DNA from: Hymenobacter citatus
GTDB lineage: Bacteria > Bacteroidota > Bacteroidia > Cytophagales > Hymenobacteraceae
Direction of reading: 5' to 3'
Assembly: GCF_014333615.1 (NCBI RefSeq)
Contig: NZ_JACSCY010000006.1
Coordinates: 62,001 to 126,000 of the forward strand
DNA length: 64,000 nt
How positions within the stretch are numbered: the stretch's first letter is position 1; the number at the start of each line of letters is the position of its first letter. The translations under genes and the position numbers were made by a program. Under the pieces are notes generated by a model, which worked only from the letters and a program-made list of their open reading frames with translations, did no database searches and was not told where the DNA came from. Shown in pieces: positions 1-8,202 of this stretch.

Positions 1-1555
1 CGGTGAGGCGGTCTTTAGTGCCGGGGGGATAGGGCGCGGTGGCGTCGTAGTGGGGCAGCTTGGGCTTGGGCAGGTCGCGGGCCGGGTCCTGGGCGCCGTG
101 CACGTCGGGGTTGCCGTTCACGATGATGTCGCCCAGGAACGTGAGCAGCTTGGTACCGCGGTCTTGGCGCACCTCAAACTTAAACAGCTCGGGATGGTCT
201 TTGATGAAGTCAACCGTGGCGCTACCATTCTGAAAATCAGGGTGCGCCACAATGTTTTGCAGGAACTGAATATTGGTGCGCACGCCCCGAATCCGGAACT
301 CCGACAGGGTGCGCAGCATCCGCTCGGCGGCCTCCTTCAGGGTAGGCGCCTGGGCCGATACCTTCACCAGCAAGGAATCAAAAAACGGCAGAATCTTGGC
401 GCCTTGGTACACCGAGCCCTGGTCGAGGCGGATACCGAAACCGCCCGCCGAGCGGTAGGCCACGATGGTACCGTAGTCGGGCTTAAAGTCGTTTTCGGGC
501 GCCTCGGTGGTGAGGCGGCACTGCAAGGCAAAGCCTGTCACGCGTGGCTGTACTTGCGGATCGAGGTTGATTTCGGGGTCCTGCAAGTGGTAGCCCGAGG
601 CAATGTAGAGTTGGGTTTTGATAAGGTCGACGCCCGTCACCATCTCCGTCACGGTGTGCTCTACTTGAATGCGCGGGTTTACTTCAATGAAGTAAATCTC
701 GCCCAGTTCCGGCTTCACCAGAAATTCCACCGTGCCCACGTTGTTGTAGTTCACGGCGCGGGCTAGGCGCAGGGCGTAATCGTAGAGTTGCTCGCGCAGC
801 TCCTCGGCCAAGCCCAGGGCGGGCGCTACCTCCACTACCTTCTGGAAGCGGCGCTGTACCGAGCAGTCCCGCTCGTAAAGGTGCGTCACGCTGCCGTAGG
901 CGTCGGCCACCACCTGCACCTCAATGTGCTTGGGCTTTTCTACAAACTTTTCGAGGAATACCGTGTCGTCGCCGAAGGCTTTCAGGGCCTCGTTGCGGGC
1001 CTCGAAAAAGCCTTTTTCCAGCTGATCGTCGTCGCGGATGACGCGCATTCCCCTACCCCCGCCACCCGAAGCAGCCTTCAGCATCACGGGGTAGCCGATG
1101 CGGTTGGCCTCAGTGCGGGCCGTTTCGAAGTCGTTTAGCTCTTCCTCACTGCTCTGAATAATAGGCACTTGCTCGCGCAGGGCCACTTCCTTGGCGCGCA
1201 CTTTATCGCCGAGGGCTTCCATCACCTCGGGGCGCGGCCCCACGAAGATGATGCCTTCCTCGCCGCAGCGCCGGGCCAGGGTAGCATTTTCACTCAGGAA
1301 GCCGTAGCCGGGGTGAATGGCGTCCACGCCGTTGTCTTTGGCAATGCGCAGCAGTCCTTCAATATCGAGGTAAGGCTTGAGCGGGTCATCGTCCTCACCG
1401 ATCTGGTAGGCTTCGTCGGCCTTGTAGCGGTGCAGGGAGTAGCGGTCCTCGAAGGTGTATACGGCCACGGTGGTGATGCCCAGCTCAGTGGCAGCGCGCA
1501 TCACGCGGATGGCAATTTCGCCCCGGTTGGCAACGAGGAGTTTGCGAATGTTCAT
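1..1555 (-). CDS. pyc: Pyruvate carboxylase, N-terminal part (runs off the window)
   Basis: Cytoplasmic biotin enzyme that carboxylates pyruvate to oxaloacetate (anaplerosis). The visible 518 residues start MFIRKLLVANRGEIAIR, the standard biotin carboxylase opening. They hold the ATP-grasp glycine loop (GGGGRGMR, about residues 165-172), the EKFVEKPKHIEVQV segment and the FIEVNPRIQVEHTVTE active-site block. The frame continues past the about 450 residues of a stand-alone AccC into a linker with GDIIVNGNP. That linker is typical of full-length pyruvate carboxylase, which then carries carboxyltransferase and biotinyl domains outside this window. The start ATG (1553-1555) is the first in frame. 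The gene points away from the riboswitch region. Acetyl- or propionyl-CoA carboxylase subunit is the alternative, less likely because of the linker. Confidence 0.9.
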   Translation of the reverse strand, partial: MNIRKLLVANRGEIAIRVMRAATELGITTVAVYTFEDRYSLHRYKADEAYQIGEDDDPLKPYLDIEGLLRIAKDNGVDAIHPGYGFLSENATLARRCGEEGIIFVGPRPEVMEALGDKVRAKEVALREQVPIIQSSEEELNDFETARTEANRIGYPVMLKAASGGGGRGMRVIRDDDQLEKGFFEARNEALKAFGDDTVFLEKFVEKPKHIEVQVVADAYGSVTHLYERDCSVQRRFQKVVEVAPALGLAEELREQLYDYALRLARAVNYNNVGTVEFLVKPELGEIYFIEVNPRIQVEHTVTEMVTGVDLIKTQLYIASGYHLQDPEINLDPQVQPRVTGFALQCRLTTEAPENDFKPDYGTIVAYRSAGGFGIRLDQGSVYQGAKILPFFDSLLVKVSAQAPTLKEAAERMLRTLSEFRIRGVRTNIQFLQNIVAHPDFQNGSATVDFIKDHPELFKFEVRQDRGTKLLTFLGDIIVNGNPDVHGAQDPARDLPKPKLPHYDATAPYPPGTKDRLT

Positions 1556-1680
1556 AAGTAAGTTCGGGTGTTTTGGTCAGCGTGGGCTCAAACTAGGCAA
1601 TAATTTAACAGAAATGACAAAAAAGGATACTTTTTGCAATGAAAATGACAATTTATGGAGCACTTCTGTACAACTTCTCT

Positions 1681-1872
1681 GCACTCGCTCAGCTGTGTCG
1701 AGTGAGGACTACGCCCCCGCACTCGCTCGGCTGTGCCGAGTGAGTACTACGCCCAAGCAGCTCTGCTGCGCGCGCCTGCATCCCGTTGAGCCAGGTTCGG
1801 ACAAGCGGCGCGGCCGGATACGGGGCAGAGCCCCTCAGGCGTAGGCCTCACTCGGCACAGCCGAGCGAGTGC
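1681..1872. repeat. Palindromic repeat cluster with inverted copies
   Basis: Intergenic spacer between pyc and the riboswitch. A 26-bp unit at 1719-1744 (core CTCGGCTGTGCCGAG, itself a hairpin) recurs with a few changes at 1681-1706 and as an exact inverted copy at 1847-1872. The inner DNA (1745-1846) has no gene. This resembles a REP-type element. The remaining spacer (1556-1680 and 1873-1916) shows nothing else. Confidence 0.75.
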
Positions 1873-1916
1873 GGCGATGTGGAGAGGACAGAGAATGCGC
1901 AGTGCGAACCCAGCTA

Positions 1917-1947
1917 TTTGCCGTCAACCGCGGGCCTCGTATATTTG
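1917..1947 (+). promoter_or_regulatory. Promoter of the SAM riboswitch-hom transcript
   Basis: TTTG at 1917-1920, a 19-nt spacer and TATATTTG at 1940-1947 match the Bacteroidota primary sigma consensus (TTTG then TAnnTTTG) at both boxes. Transcription would start near 1953, about 18 nt before the first helix of the SAM aptamer. Confidence 0.7.
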
Positions 1948-1970
1948 CCCTACCGCTCCCGCAACGGAGC

Positions 1971-2076
1971 ACTTATCAAGAAAGGCGGAGGGACAGGCCC
2001 TGCGATGCCTTAGCAACCGGTAGCTATAGCTACGAGGTGCTACATCCTGAATCTGCGCGAGCAGATGAAGATAAGT
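1971..2076 (+). ncRNA. SAM-I (S-box) riboswitch aptamer
   Basis: Cis-acting RNA that binds S-adenosylmethionine. Visible hallmarks: helix P1 formed by ACTTATC (1971-1977) and GATAAGT (2070-2076); the core ATCAAGAAAGGCGGAGGGAC directly after the 5' strand; the GCCTTAGCAACCGG segment; and a P4-like hairpin before the closing strand. A terminator lies 35 nt downstream and homoserine dehydrogenase follows. This is the classical off-switch layout: SAM bound gives P1 and the terminator. Here it controls the branch-point step leading to methionine and threonine. Confidence 0.93.
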
Positions 2077-2110
2077 TACGAAAGGCTCGGCGCCCCGTTG
2101 TGGGGTTTGG

Positions 2111-2140
2111 CTCTTCTGACTTGTCGGAAGGGCTTTTTTT
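2111..2140 (+). terminator. Intrinsic terminator, expression platform of the SAM riboswitch
   Basis: Arms CTCTTCTGA (2111-2119) and TCGGAAGGG (2124-2132) pair (two G-U pairs) around a 4-nt loop and are followed by seven T residues (2134-2140). Its position between aptamer and hom fits transcriptional control by SAM. Confidence 0.75.
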
Positions 2141-2237
2141 GGGCCTTTTCGGGAAGAAATCTTGGTGAGATGCTTTGGGGTGAAGGCGGCTTTTCCCTCA
2201 CCTAGGGCAGTTCTGCTGCCTTGATTTCGTTTTCCGC

Positions 2238-3503
2238 ATGACCCGCACCGACATTCGCATTGGTTTATTTGGTTTTGGCGTGGTAGGCCAGGGCCTGCAC
2301 ACGGTTCTGGAACGCACGCCCGGCTTGCGCGCCCGCATTGGCCGCATTGGCGTGAAAGACCGCACCAAGCAGCGCAGCCTACCCGCCGAGCTGTTCACGT
2401 TCGACCGCGCCGCGTTGCTGGATGATGAGTCCCTGAACGTGATTGTGGAGCTGATTGACGACGCCGACGAAGCCTACCATATCGTGACCGAAGCCCTGCG
2501 CCGGGGCAAGGCCGTGGTGACGGCCAACAAGAAAATGCTGGCCGAGCACCTCCCCGAACTCATTGACCTACAGCGCCAAACCGGCACCCCGCTGCTCTAC
2601 GAGGCCGCCGCCTGCGCCAGCCTGCCCGTCATTCGGAACCTGGAAGAGTACTACGATACCGACCTGCTGGAGGCGGTAGAGGGCATCATCAATGGCTCTA
2701 CCAACTACATCCTCACGGCCATGCACCGCGACTCCATTTCCTTTGCCGAGGCGCTCAGCAAGGCCCAGGCGCTGGGCTTCGCCGAGAGCAACCCCGCCCT
2801 GGATGTAGAAGGCCTGGACGCCCGCAACAAGCTGGTGCTGCTGCTCACCCACGCCTTCGGGCTGGTGACCTCGCCCCAGCAAATCCTGGCCGTAGGCATC
2901 GACCGCCTCAGCGACCTGGCCGCCGACTACGCCCGCGAGAAAGGCCTGGCGCTCAAGCTCATTGCCGAAGCCCGCCGCCTACCCGACGGCAACGTGGCCG
3001 CCGCCGTGCTGCCTACCCTGGTGCGCCCCGAGCACGAGCTGGCGCGGGTGCAGGACGAATACAACGGCCTCATTACGCAGAGTGGTTTTGCCGATCGGCA
3101 GTTTTTCCTGGGCCGCGGCGCGGGGGCCGTACCTACCGCCTCGGCCGTGCTCAGCGACTTGTCGGCCCTCACCTACGGCTACCGCTACGAGTACAAGAAA
3201 ATCAGCCAGAACACCGACTCGGCCCTCACGCCTGATGCTGCTGAGGTAGACGTGCTGGTGACCTTTACGGACGAGCACGCCCCCCAGGAAGCCGACTTCA
3301 CGCGGGTACACGAAACCTTCCGCTCGGCTGTGCGCGGACATTATCTCACGGGCACCATCGGGCTGGCCCAGTTGGCCGAGGCCGAGTGGCTGCGGCTGCC
3401 CGGCATTTGCGTGGTGCGCCTGCCTACCCCATTACGCGCGGCGGCCCATGTTCAGCCCGCCGATACGCAAGTGGCTGGGGCCGCCGCGGCTTTTGCAGAT
3501 TAG
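2238..3503 (+). CDS. hom: Homoserine dehydrogenase
   Basis: Reduces aspartate semialdehyde to homoserine with NAD(P)H in the cytoplasm, the common step to Met and Thr. 421 residues. The N-terminal Rossmann motif is GLFGFGVVGQG (about residues 9-19); TANKKMLAEH follows the nucleotide-binding domain. The catalytic block NGSTNYIL and later DVEGLDARNKLVLL contains the family's Asp/Lys pair. It is a stand-alone enzyme, not fused to aspartokinase. The last about 90 residues form a small C-terminal domain where an ACT regulatory domain usually sits, but I cannot confirm an ACT fold by eye. A SAM-I riboswitch and terminator precede it, so expression should fall when SAM is plentiful. Start ATG 2238 lies about 100 nt after the terminator. 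Confidence 0.93.
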   Translation: MTRTDIRIGLFGFGVVGQGLHTVLERTPGLRARIGRIGVKDRTKQRSLPAELFTFDRAALLDDESLNVIVELIDDADEAYHIVTEALRRGKAVVTANKKMLAEHLPELIDLQRQTGTPLLYEAAACASLPVIRNLEEYYDTDLLEAVEGIINGSTNYILTAMHRDSISFAEALSKAQALGFAESNPALDVEGLDARNKLVLLLTHAFGLVTSPQQILAVGIDRLSDLAADYAREKGLALKLIAEARRLPDGNVAAAVLPTLVRPEHELARVQDEYNGLITQSGFADRQFFLGRGAGAVPTASAVLSDLSALTYGYRYEYKKISQNTDSALTPDAAEVDVLVTFTDEHAPQEADFTRVHETFRSAVRGHYLTGTIGLAQLAEAEWLRLPGICVVRLPTPLRAAAHVQPADTQVAGAAAAFAD

Positions 3504-3518
3504 CGCGTTCTGGTTTTT

Positions 3519-3586
3519 TCTCGCCGAGGTGCGCGGAGGTCGTCCACTGCGAACCTCGGCGCCTACCTCCGCGCATCTCGGCGAGA
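3519..3586. repeat. Long intergenic hairpin after hom
   Basis: Arms of 21 nt at 3519-3539 and 3566-3586 (TCTCGCCGAGGTGCGCGGAGG against its complement with one G-U pair) enclose 26 nt. It lies 15 nt after the hom stop and is flanked by T-rich and A-rich ends, so it could act as a terminator. It is much longer than a usual terminator stem. Confidence 0.7.
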
Positions 3587-3653
3587 AAACTCGGCAGCCA
3601 CTACCGCTTGTTTTGCGTAGCAGAAACTCAACCATTCACTTGCTTCGCATTTC

Positions 3654-4370
3654 ATGGAATTTGCAGATAAAAATATTCTCCTGGTAGGCGCTTCCTCCGG
3701 TATTGGCCTCGCCACGGCCCGCCTACTGCACGGCCTGAAGGCCAACCTATACACGGCCTCGCGGCACGAGTCGCCGGAACTGGCGGAACTGGGTACCACC
3801 TTCCTACCCCTCGACGTAACCGAGCCCTTCGCTTCCACCGCTTTCGATGCCCTACCCGACACGCTGCACGGCGTGGCGTATTGCCCCGGCAGCATCCGGC
3901 TGCGGCCGTTTGAGCGCATTGCGCCCACCGATTTTCGGCAGGATTTTGAGCTGAATGTGCTGGGCGCCGTGCACGTGCTGCAAGCCGTGGTGAAGCGGCT
4001 GAAAAAGTCCGGCGGCGCTTCTATCGTGCTTTTCAGCACAGTAGCTGCCGAAACGGGCATGAGTTTTCATACCAGTGTAGCCACCGTGAAAGCCGCCGTG
4101 GAAGGCCTCACTCGCGCCCTGGCCGCCGAGTATGCCGGCGCCAACATCCGCGTGAACTGCATTGCGCCTTCCCTCACGGATACGCCCCTGGCCGCTGCCT
4201 TGCTCAACACCCCCGAAAAGGCGGAGGCCAGCGCCAAGCGCCACCCCTTGCAGCGCGTGGGCCAACCCCAGGATATGGCCTACATGACGTCTTTTCTGCT
4301 TTCCGACCACAGCTCGTTTATCACCGGCCAGGTCCTACCCGTGGATGGTGGTATGGGGAGGTTGAAATAA
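3654..4370 (+). CDS. SDR-family oxidoreductase-like protein without the catalytic Tyr
   Basis: Classical short-chain dehydrogenase/reductase fold, 238 residues. The nucleotide motif is GASSGIG (about 12-18), NVLG near N101, Ser at 128 in VLFSTVAA, and a C-terminal GQVLPVDGG loop as in FabG-like reductases. In the active-site helix the expected YxxxK reads VATVK: Lys146 is present but position 142 is Val instead of Tyr (DNA reads GTA GCC ACC GTG AAA). The Tyr is the usual acid/base, so it may bind NAD(P) without standard dehydrogenase activity, or use another residue. Start ATG 3654 directly precedes the Rossmann strand. Substrate unknown. It is followed by a long palindrome and the photolyase gene. 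Confidence 0.82.
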   Translation: MEFADKNILLVGASSGIGLATARLLHGLKANLYTASRHESPELAELGTTFLPLDVTEPFASTAFDALPDTLHGVAYCPGSIRLRPFERIAPTDFRQDFELNVLGAVHVLQAVVKRLKKSGGASIVLFSTVAAETGMSFHTSVATVKAAVEGLTRALAAEYAGANIRVNCIAPSLTDTPLAAALLNTPEKAEASAKRHPLQRVGQPQDMAYMTSFLLSDHSSFITGQVLPVDGGMGRLK

Positions 4371-4386
4371 GAATGTGATGTTTTGT

Positions 4387-4496
4387 AATCTGTCATCCTG
4401 AGCGCTGCGAAGGACCTTCTCACGTGTGCACGAGTCGTTGGTAAACTTGTCGTGCACACGTGAGAAGGTCCTTCGCAGCGCTCAGGATGACAGATT
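4387..4496. repeat. Dispersed palindrome, family A copy 1
   Basis: Two arms of about 45 nt that begin AATCTGTCATCCTGAGCG and end with the reverse complement, with a short unpaired centre around 4437-4450. It shares the TGTCATCCTGAGC...GAAGGACCTTCTCACGTG layout with five other copies in the window. It is intergenic, between the SDR gene and the photolyase. Confidence 0.9.
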
Positions 4497-4522
4497 CTTC
4501 CAGTTACATAAGAATCAATCCT

Positions 4523-5833
4523 ATGAAACTCACGATATTCTGGCACCGGCGCGATTTGCGCATTACCGACAACACCGGCCTAGCGGCGGCGCTGCAAGAG
4601 GAAACGCCCGTCGTGCCGCTGTTCATTTTCGACCGCGACATTCTGGATAAGCTACCCAGCAAGCAGGACGCCCGCGTAACGTTCATCTACGACGCCGTGG
4701 AGCAGGTGGCGCAGGAAACCAAGGACAACGGCGGTACCATGCTCGTGTTTTATGGCAAGCCCGAGGAAGTCTTCAAACAGTTATTGAAGGACTACGACCT
4801 GGCCGCCGTGCACACCAACGAGGACTACGAGCCCTACGCCCGCCAGCGCGACGAGGCCATAGCCAAGCTGCTAGACAAGCACGACGTGCCCTTCACGGCG
4901 CACAAAGACCAAGTGATTTTTGCCAAAGACGAGGTGCTGACCAAGTCGGGCACACCGGCCAAGGTGTATGGCCCTTACAACAAGGCCTGGCGGGCCGCGT
5001 TGCAGGACGACAGCTTTCAGGAGCAACCCTCGCGGCGGTTGTTTACCAAGGAAAACCTGCACCACATTGCGCACGCTCCGGCCCGCCCTACCCTCCCGGA
5101 CATGGGCTTTGAGCGGTACGAGCAGCCGGTGCCCCCCGCTCGCCTACCCAACAAAAACTACGTAGAGGACTACGACAAAACCCGCAACCGCCTGTCCGAC
5201 GACCACGGCACTACGCACCGCTCGGTGCACCTGCGTCACGGCACTCTCAGCGTACGGCAGATGATGGGTAAGGCGCAGGAGCTGAACGACAAGCTGCTGG
5301 ACGAGCTAATCTGGCGCGACTACTTCATGATGCTGCTCTGGCACTTCCCCGATACCGCTGAGGAAAGCTATGATAAGCCTTTCCGGCGCATCAAGTGGCG
5401 TAACAACCAGGAGGAATTTGCGGCGTGGTGCGAGGGCCGCACGGGCTACCCGCTGGTGGACGCTGGTATGCGCCAGCTCAACCAAACCGGCTGGATGCAC
5501 AACCGCGCCCGCATTACTACGGCCAGCTTTCTGATCAAGGATCTGCTGATTGACTGGAAATGGGGCGAGCAGTATTTCGCCGACAAGCTCATCGACTACG
5601 ACATGAGCAACAACATCGGCAACTGGCAGTGGACGGCCGGCACGGGCGTGGTGTCGGCGCCGTGGTTTCGCATCTTCAGCCCCGAAAGTCAGCTCCAGAA
5701 ATACGACCCCAAGCTGGAGTACGTGAAGGCCTGGATACCCGAGTTCGGCACCGACGACTACCCCCAGCCGATAGTGGACCACAAGGAGGCCCGCCAGCGG
5801 GCCCTGGATGCCTACCGCGCCGCCCGTAAATAG
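4523..5833 (+). CDS. phrB: Deoxyribodipyrimidine photolyase (cryptochrome/photolyase family)
   Basis: Light-driven repair of cyclobutane pyrimidine dimers using FAD. 436 residues, normal for class I enzymes. The N-terminal antenna Rossmann domain starts MKLTIFWHRRDLRITDN; the C-terminal FAD domain contains ELIWRDYFMMLLW, GRTGYPLVDAGMRQL, GWMHNRARI and DMSNNIGNWQW, the FAD and electron-transfer signatures. The frame opens upstream within the palindrome (ATG 4460), but similarity begins at ATG 4523, 26 nt outside the palindrome, so I take 4523. It lies just upstream of a TetR regulator gene (44 nt gap). A cryptochrome role cannot be excluded from sequence alone. Confidence 0.93.
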   Translation: MKLTIFWHRRDLRITDNTGLAAALQEETPVVPLFIFDRDILDKLPSKQDARVTFIYDAVEQVAQETKDNGGTMLVFYGKPEEVFKQLLKDYDLAAVHTNEDYEPYARQRDEAIAKLLDKHDVPFTAHKDQVIFAKDEVLTKSGTPAKVYGPYNKAWRAALQDDSFQEQPSRRLFTKENLHHIAHAPARPTLPDMGFERYEQPVPPARLPNKNYVEDYDKTRNRLSDDHGTTHRSVHLRHGTLSVRQMMGKAQELNDKLLDELIWRDYFMMLLWHFPDTAEESYDKPFRRIKWRNNQEEFAAWCEGRTGYPLVDAGMRQLNQTGWMHNRARITTASFLIKDLLIDWKWGEQYFADKLIDYDMSNNIGNWQWTAGTGVVSAPWFRIFSPESQLQKYDPKLEYVKAWIPEFGTDDYPQPIVDHKEARQRALDAYRAARK

Positions 5834-5877
5834 GCCTTTCCCGGCAACTTAAACCCCTGTTCAACGGTTATACCACT

Positions 5878-6510
5878 ATGGAAAAGGAAGCTATCAAACT
5901 CGCTTATCTCGACTACGTGCTGCGCAAAGGCCAGCCGCCGGTTTCGGTCTACAAGCTCATGCATAAGCTGGGCGCTACCGAGGCCGAATTCTACCAGCAC
6001 TACGCCACCTTCGCGGCCATCGACCGCGAGATTTGGGCTGATTTTGGGCGCCAGGCCCGCGCCCGCGCCGCCGAGGAGCCCGTGTGGGAGCAGTACGGCG
6101 CCCGCGAAAAGCTGCTGGGTTTCTACTATACCCTGCTGGAAATTCTGAAGCAGAATCGCAGCTACGCGCTGTGGTCGTTGCGCTACTCGCTCACCAAAAT
6201 GCCCGGCATGACCCCGCGTATTCTGGACGATTTCCGCCAGGGTTTCGAGCAGTTCGTAGCCGATATCCTGCGCGACGGCCGCCGCACTGAGGAAGTTGCT
6301 TCCCGCCCCATGATTCAGGAGAAATACCCGCGCGCCTTTTGGCAGCAGATGCTGTTTGTATTGGGCTTCTTCGCCAAAGACGATTCCCTGGGCTTCGAGC
6401 GCACCGACGCCGCCATCGAAAAAGCCGTGACGCTCAGCTTCGACCTGGTAGGTCGCAACACCCTGGACTCCGCCGTGGACTTTGTGCGGTTTCTGGTGCA
6501 GAGCCGGTAG
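5878..6510 (+). CDS. TetR-family transcriptional regulator
   Basis: 210 residues. The N-terminal about 55 residues form a short helix-turn-helix region (…PVSVYKLMHKLGATEAEFYQHYATF…) of the TetR type. The first helix is divergent and the usual TxxxIA motif is weak. The remainder is a helical ligand-binding domain of the kind found in Bacteroidota TetR proteins that neighbour ABC1 kinases. The next gene, on the same strand about 200 nt on, is such a kinase, so the pair probably works together. A long GC-rich palindrome fills the gap. Ligand unknown. Confidence 0.75.
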   Translation: MEKEAIKLAYLDYVLRKGQPPVSVYKLMHKLGATEAEFYQHYATFAAIDREIWADFGRQARARAAEEPVWEQYGAREKLLGFYYTLLEILKQNRSYALWSLRYSLTKMPGMTPRILDDFRQGFEQFVADILRDGRRTEEVASRPMIQEKYPRAFWQQMLFVLGFFAKDDSLGFERTDAAIEKAVTLSFDLVGRNTLDSAVDFVRFLVQSR

Positions 6511-6524
6511 GAATAGGCGATTTA

Positions 6525-6677
6525 CCCCACCCCCCGACCCCCTCCCCTCCGGGAGAGGGGGAGCCTGACGATTGGGCTGTTAACTTTTAGCTTCTATTGA
6601 ACGAGGCTAAAAGCATCAGGTAATAGCTTAGGTAACGTCTCCCCCTCTCCCGGAGGGGAGGGGGCCGGGGGGTGGGG
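6525..6677. repeat. Inverted repeat of pyrimidine-rich arms (family C)
   Basis: Left arm 6525-6563 (CCCCACCCCCCGACCCCCTC...) and right arm 6639-6677 are near-perfect complements around a 75-nt centre. The sequence from 6551 to 6573, ending GGAGCCTGACGATT, recurs exactly at 53391-53413, where the right arm is missing. A degenerate relative lies at about 34300-34365. It looks like a dispersed element with a hairpin end. Confidence 0.8.
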
Positions 6678-6707
6678 TCCACGTTAGTACAGTATTCAAC
6701 AGCCACA

Positions 6708-8015
6708 ATGCCAGAACACACCAAGCCGCTCGTTTCCCTACCCACCACCAAAGTGGCACGCGCCGCCCGTTTCGCCAAAACGGGCTTAAACGTGGGGGCC
6801 AACTACGTGAAGCACTACGCCAAACGGGCCGTGGGCGCAGAAAGTGCTACGGCTGACTTGCACCAGGCCAACGCCGAGGAGCTGTACAGCGCGTTGAGCG
6901 AGATGAAAGGCTCGGTGCTAAAAGTGGCGCAGATGCTGGCGATGGAGAAGAATATTCTGCCCACGGCCTACGCCGAGCAGTTTGCGCAGGCACAGTACCA
7001 AACGCCGCCGTTGTCGGGGCCGCTGATTGTGAAGGCCTTCCGGGATGCGTTTGGTAAGTCGCCTTTTGAGCTGTTTAATACGTTTGACTTAAACGCCCGG
7101 CAGGCGGCCAGTATTGGGCAGGTGCACTTTGCCGAGAAGGATGGTAAAGCGTTGGCTGTGAAGGTGCAGTACCCCGGCGTGGCCGACAGTATTCGGTCGG
7201 ATTTGCGGATGGTGATGCCCGTGGCCTTGCGTGTGTTGGGGCTGGATGAGGCCACAATGCGGCCCTACTTGGAAGAGGTGGAAACCCGATTGCTGGAGGA
7301 AACGGACTATCAACTGGAACTACGCCGCGGGCAGGAAATTGCGGCCCAGTGCGGACACATTCCGCACTTGCGCTTTGCAGCGTATTACCCTACCCTGTCT
7401 GCTGCCCGCATCCTCACGATGGACTGGCTGCCAGGCCAGCACCTCAAGGAGTTCCTGGCAACTAATCCTACCCAGGCGGTACGCAACCAGCTCGGGCAGG
7501 CGCTCTGGGATTTCTACGCCTACCAGATGCACACGCTGCGCCAGGTGCACGCCGACCCGCACCCCGGTAATTTCCTGCTCGATGCCACGGACGGCGGTAC
7601 GCTGGGCGTGTTGGATTTTGGCTGCGTGAAGAACATTCCAGCCGATTTTTATCAACTCTTTTTCGCCCTGCTCGACCCCGCTGTGCTGGCCGACGACACC
7701 CGCCTCACCGACTTGCTCACCCAACTGGAAGTGCTCCGCCCCGACGACGCCCCTACCCTACGCGACCTGTACCTGCGCACCCTGCGCGTGTCGCTGGAGC
7801 TAGTGGCACGGCCGTTTCACGAGTCACCGTTCAACTTTGGCGACCCCGCGTACATGCAGGCCGTGTACGCCCTCGGCGACGACCTGATGCAGGAACCCGA
7901 GCTGCGCAAACAGCGCGAGCCGCGCGGTTCCCGGCACTTCATTTACGTCAACCGCACCTATGTGGGCCTCTACGCGCTGCTAGCCGAGTTGGGTGCCGAA
8001 GTGCGGACGGCGTAG
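6708..8015 (+). CDS. ABC1/AarF/UbiB-family atypical kinase
   Basis: 435 residues of the UbiB/ADCK atypical kinase family, linked elsewhere to quinone or isoprenoid lipid homeostasis through ATPase/kinase activity. Visible motifs: the family-specific N-terminal block KGSVLKVAQML, where the KxGQ motif reads KVAQ (Gly to Ala); the ATP-lysine strand LAVKVQYPGV; the ETDYQLEL block; the catalytic loop VHADPHPGNFLL; and VLDFGCVK as the DFG-like metal site. An upstream in-frame ATG (6672) lies inside the palindrome arm. I use ATG 6708, where the protein reads MPEHTKPLVS. It is probably co-expressed with the preceding TetR gene. A ubiquinone role is unlikely because Bacteroidota use menaquinone. Confidence 0.87.
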   Translation: MPEHTKPLVSLPTTKVARAARFAKTGLNVGANYVKHYAKRAVGAESATADLHQANAEELYSALSEMKGSVLKVAQMLAMEKNILPTAYAEQFAQAQYQTPPLSGPLIVKAFRDAFGKSPFELFNTFDLNARQAASIGQVHFAEKDGKALAVKVQYPGVADSIRSDLRMVMPVALRVLGLDEATMRPYLEEVETRLLEETDYQLELRRGQEIAAQCGHIPHLRFAAYYPTLSAARILTMDWLPGQHLKEFLATNPTQAVRNQLGQALWDFYAYQMHTLRQVHADPHPGNFLLDATDGGTLGVLDFGCVKNIPADFYQLFFALLDPAVLADDTRLTDLLTQLEVLRPDDAPTLRDLYLRTLRVSLELVARPFHESPFNFGDPAYMQAVYALGDDLMQEPELRKQREPRGSRHFIYVNRTYVGLYALLAELGAEVRTA

Positions 8016-8016
8016 G

Positions 8017-8197
8017 GGCGCGTTGCACGCGCCCATCGCTGACAGATACGACAGATCCGCGGGCAAAATAGCGTGACTATCTGGCTCGCCAGCGCCCACA
8101 AAATACAGGTTCAGTATCGACTTCTACCTTCTAGAATTCGTTTTTCATTCAATCTGCGCGCCCGTTGTTGTTCTACGATGGGCGCGTGCAACGCGCC
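8017..8197. repeat. Inverted repeat pair (22-bp arms)
   Basis: GGCGCGTTGCACGCGCCCATCG at 8017-8038 and its exact complement at 8176-8197 bracket 137 nt without a gene, directly between the kinase stop and the next start (the right arm ends 5 nt before ATG 8203). Each arm contains a smaller palindrome (GGCGCG...CGCGCC). Confidence 0.75.
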
Positions 8198-8202
8198 GCT
8201 AC

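Noticed and set aside
4460-4522. Upstream extension of the photolyase start
   Set aside because: The extra residues come from the palindrome and are absent from photolyases; the domain starts at ATG 4523.
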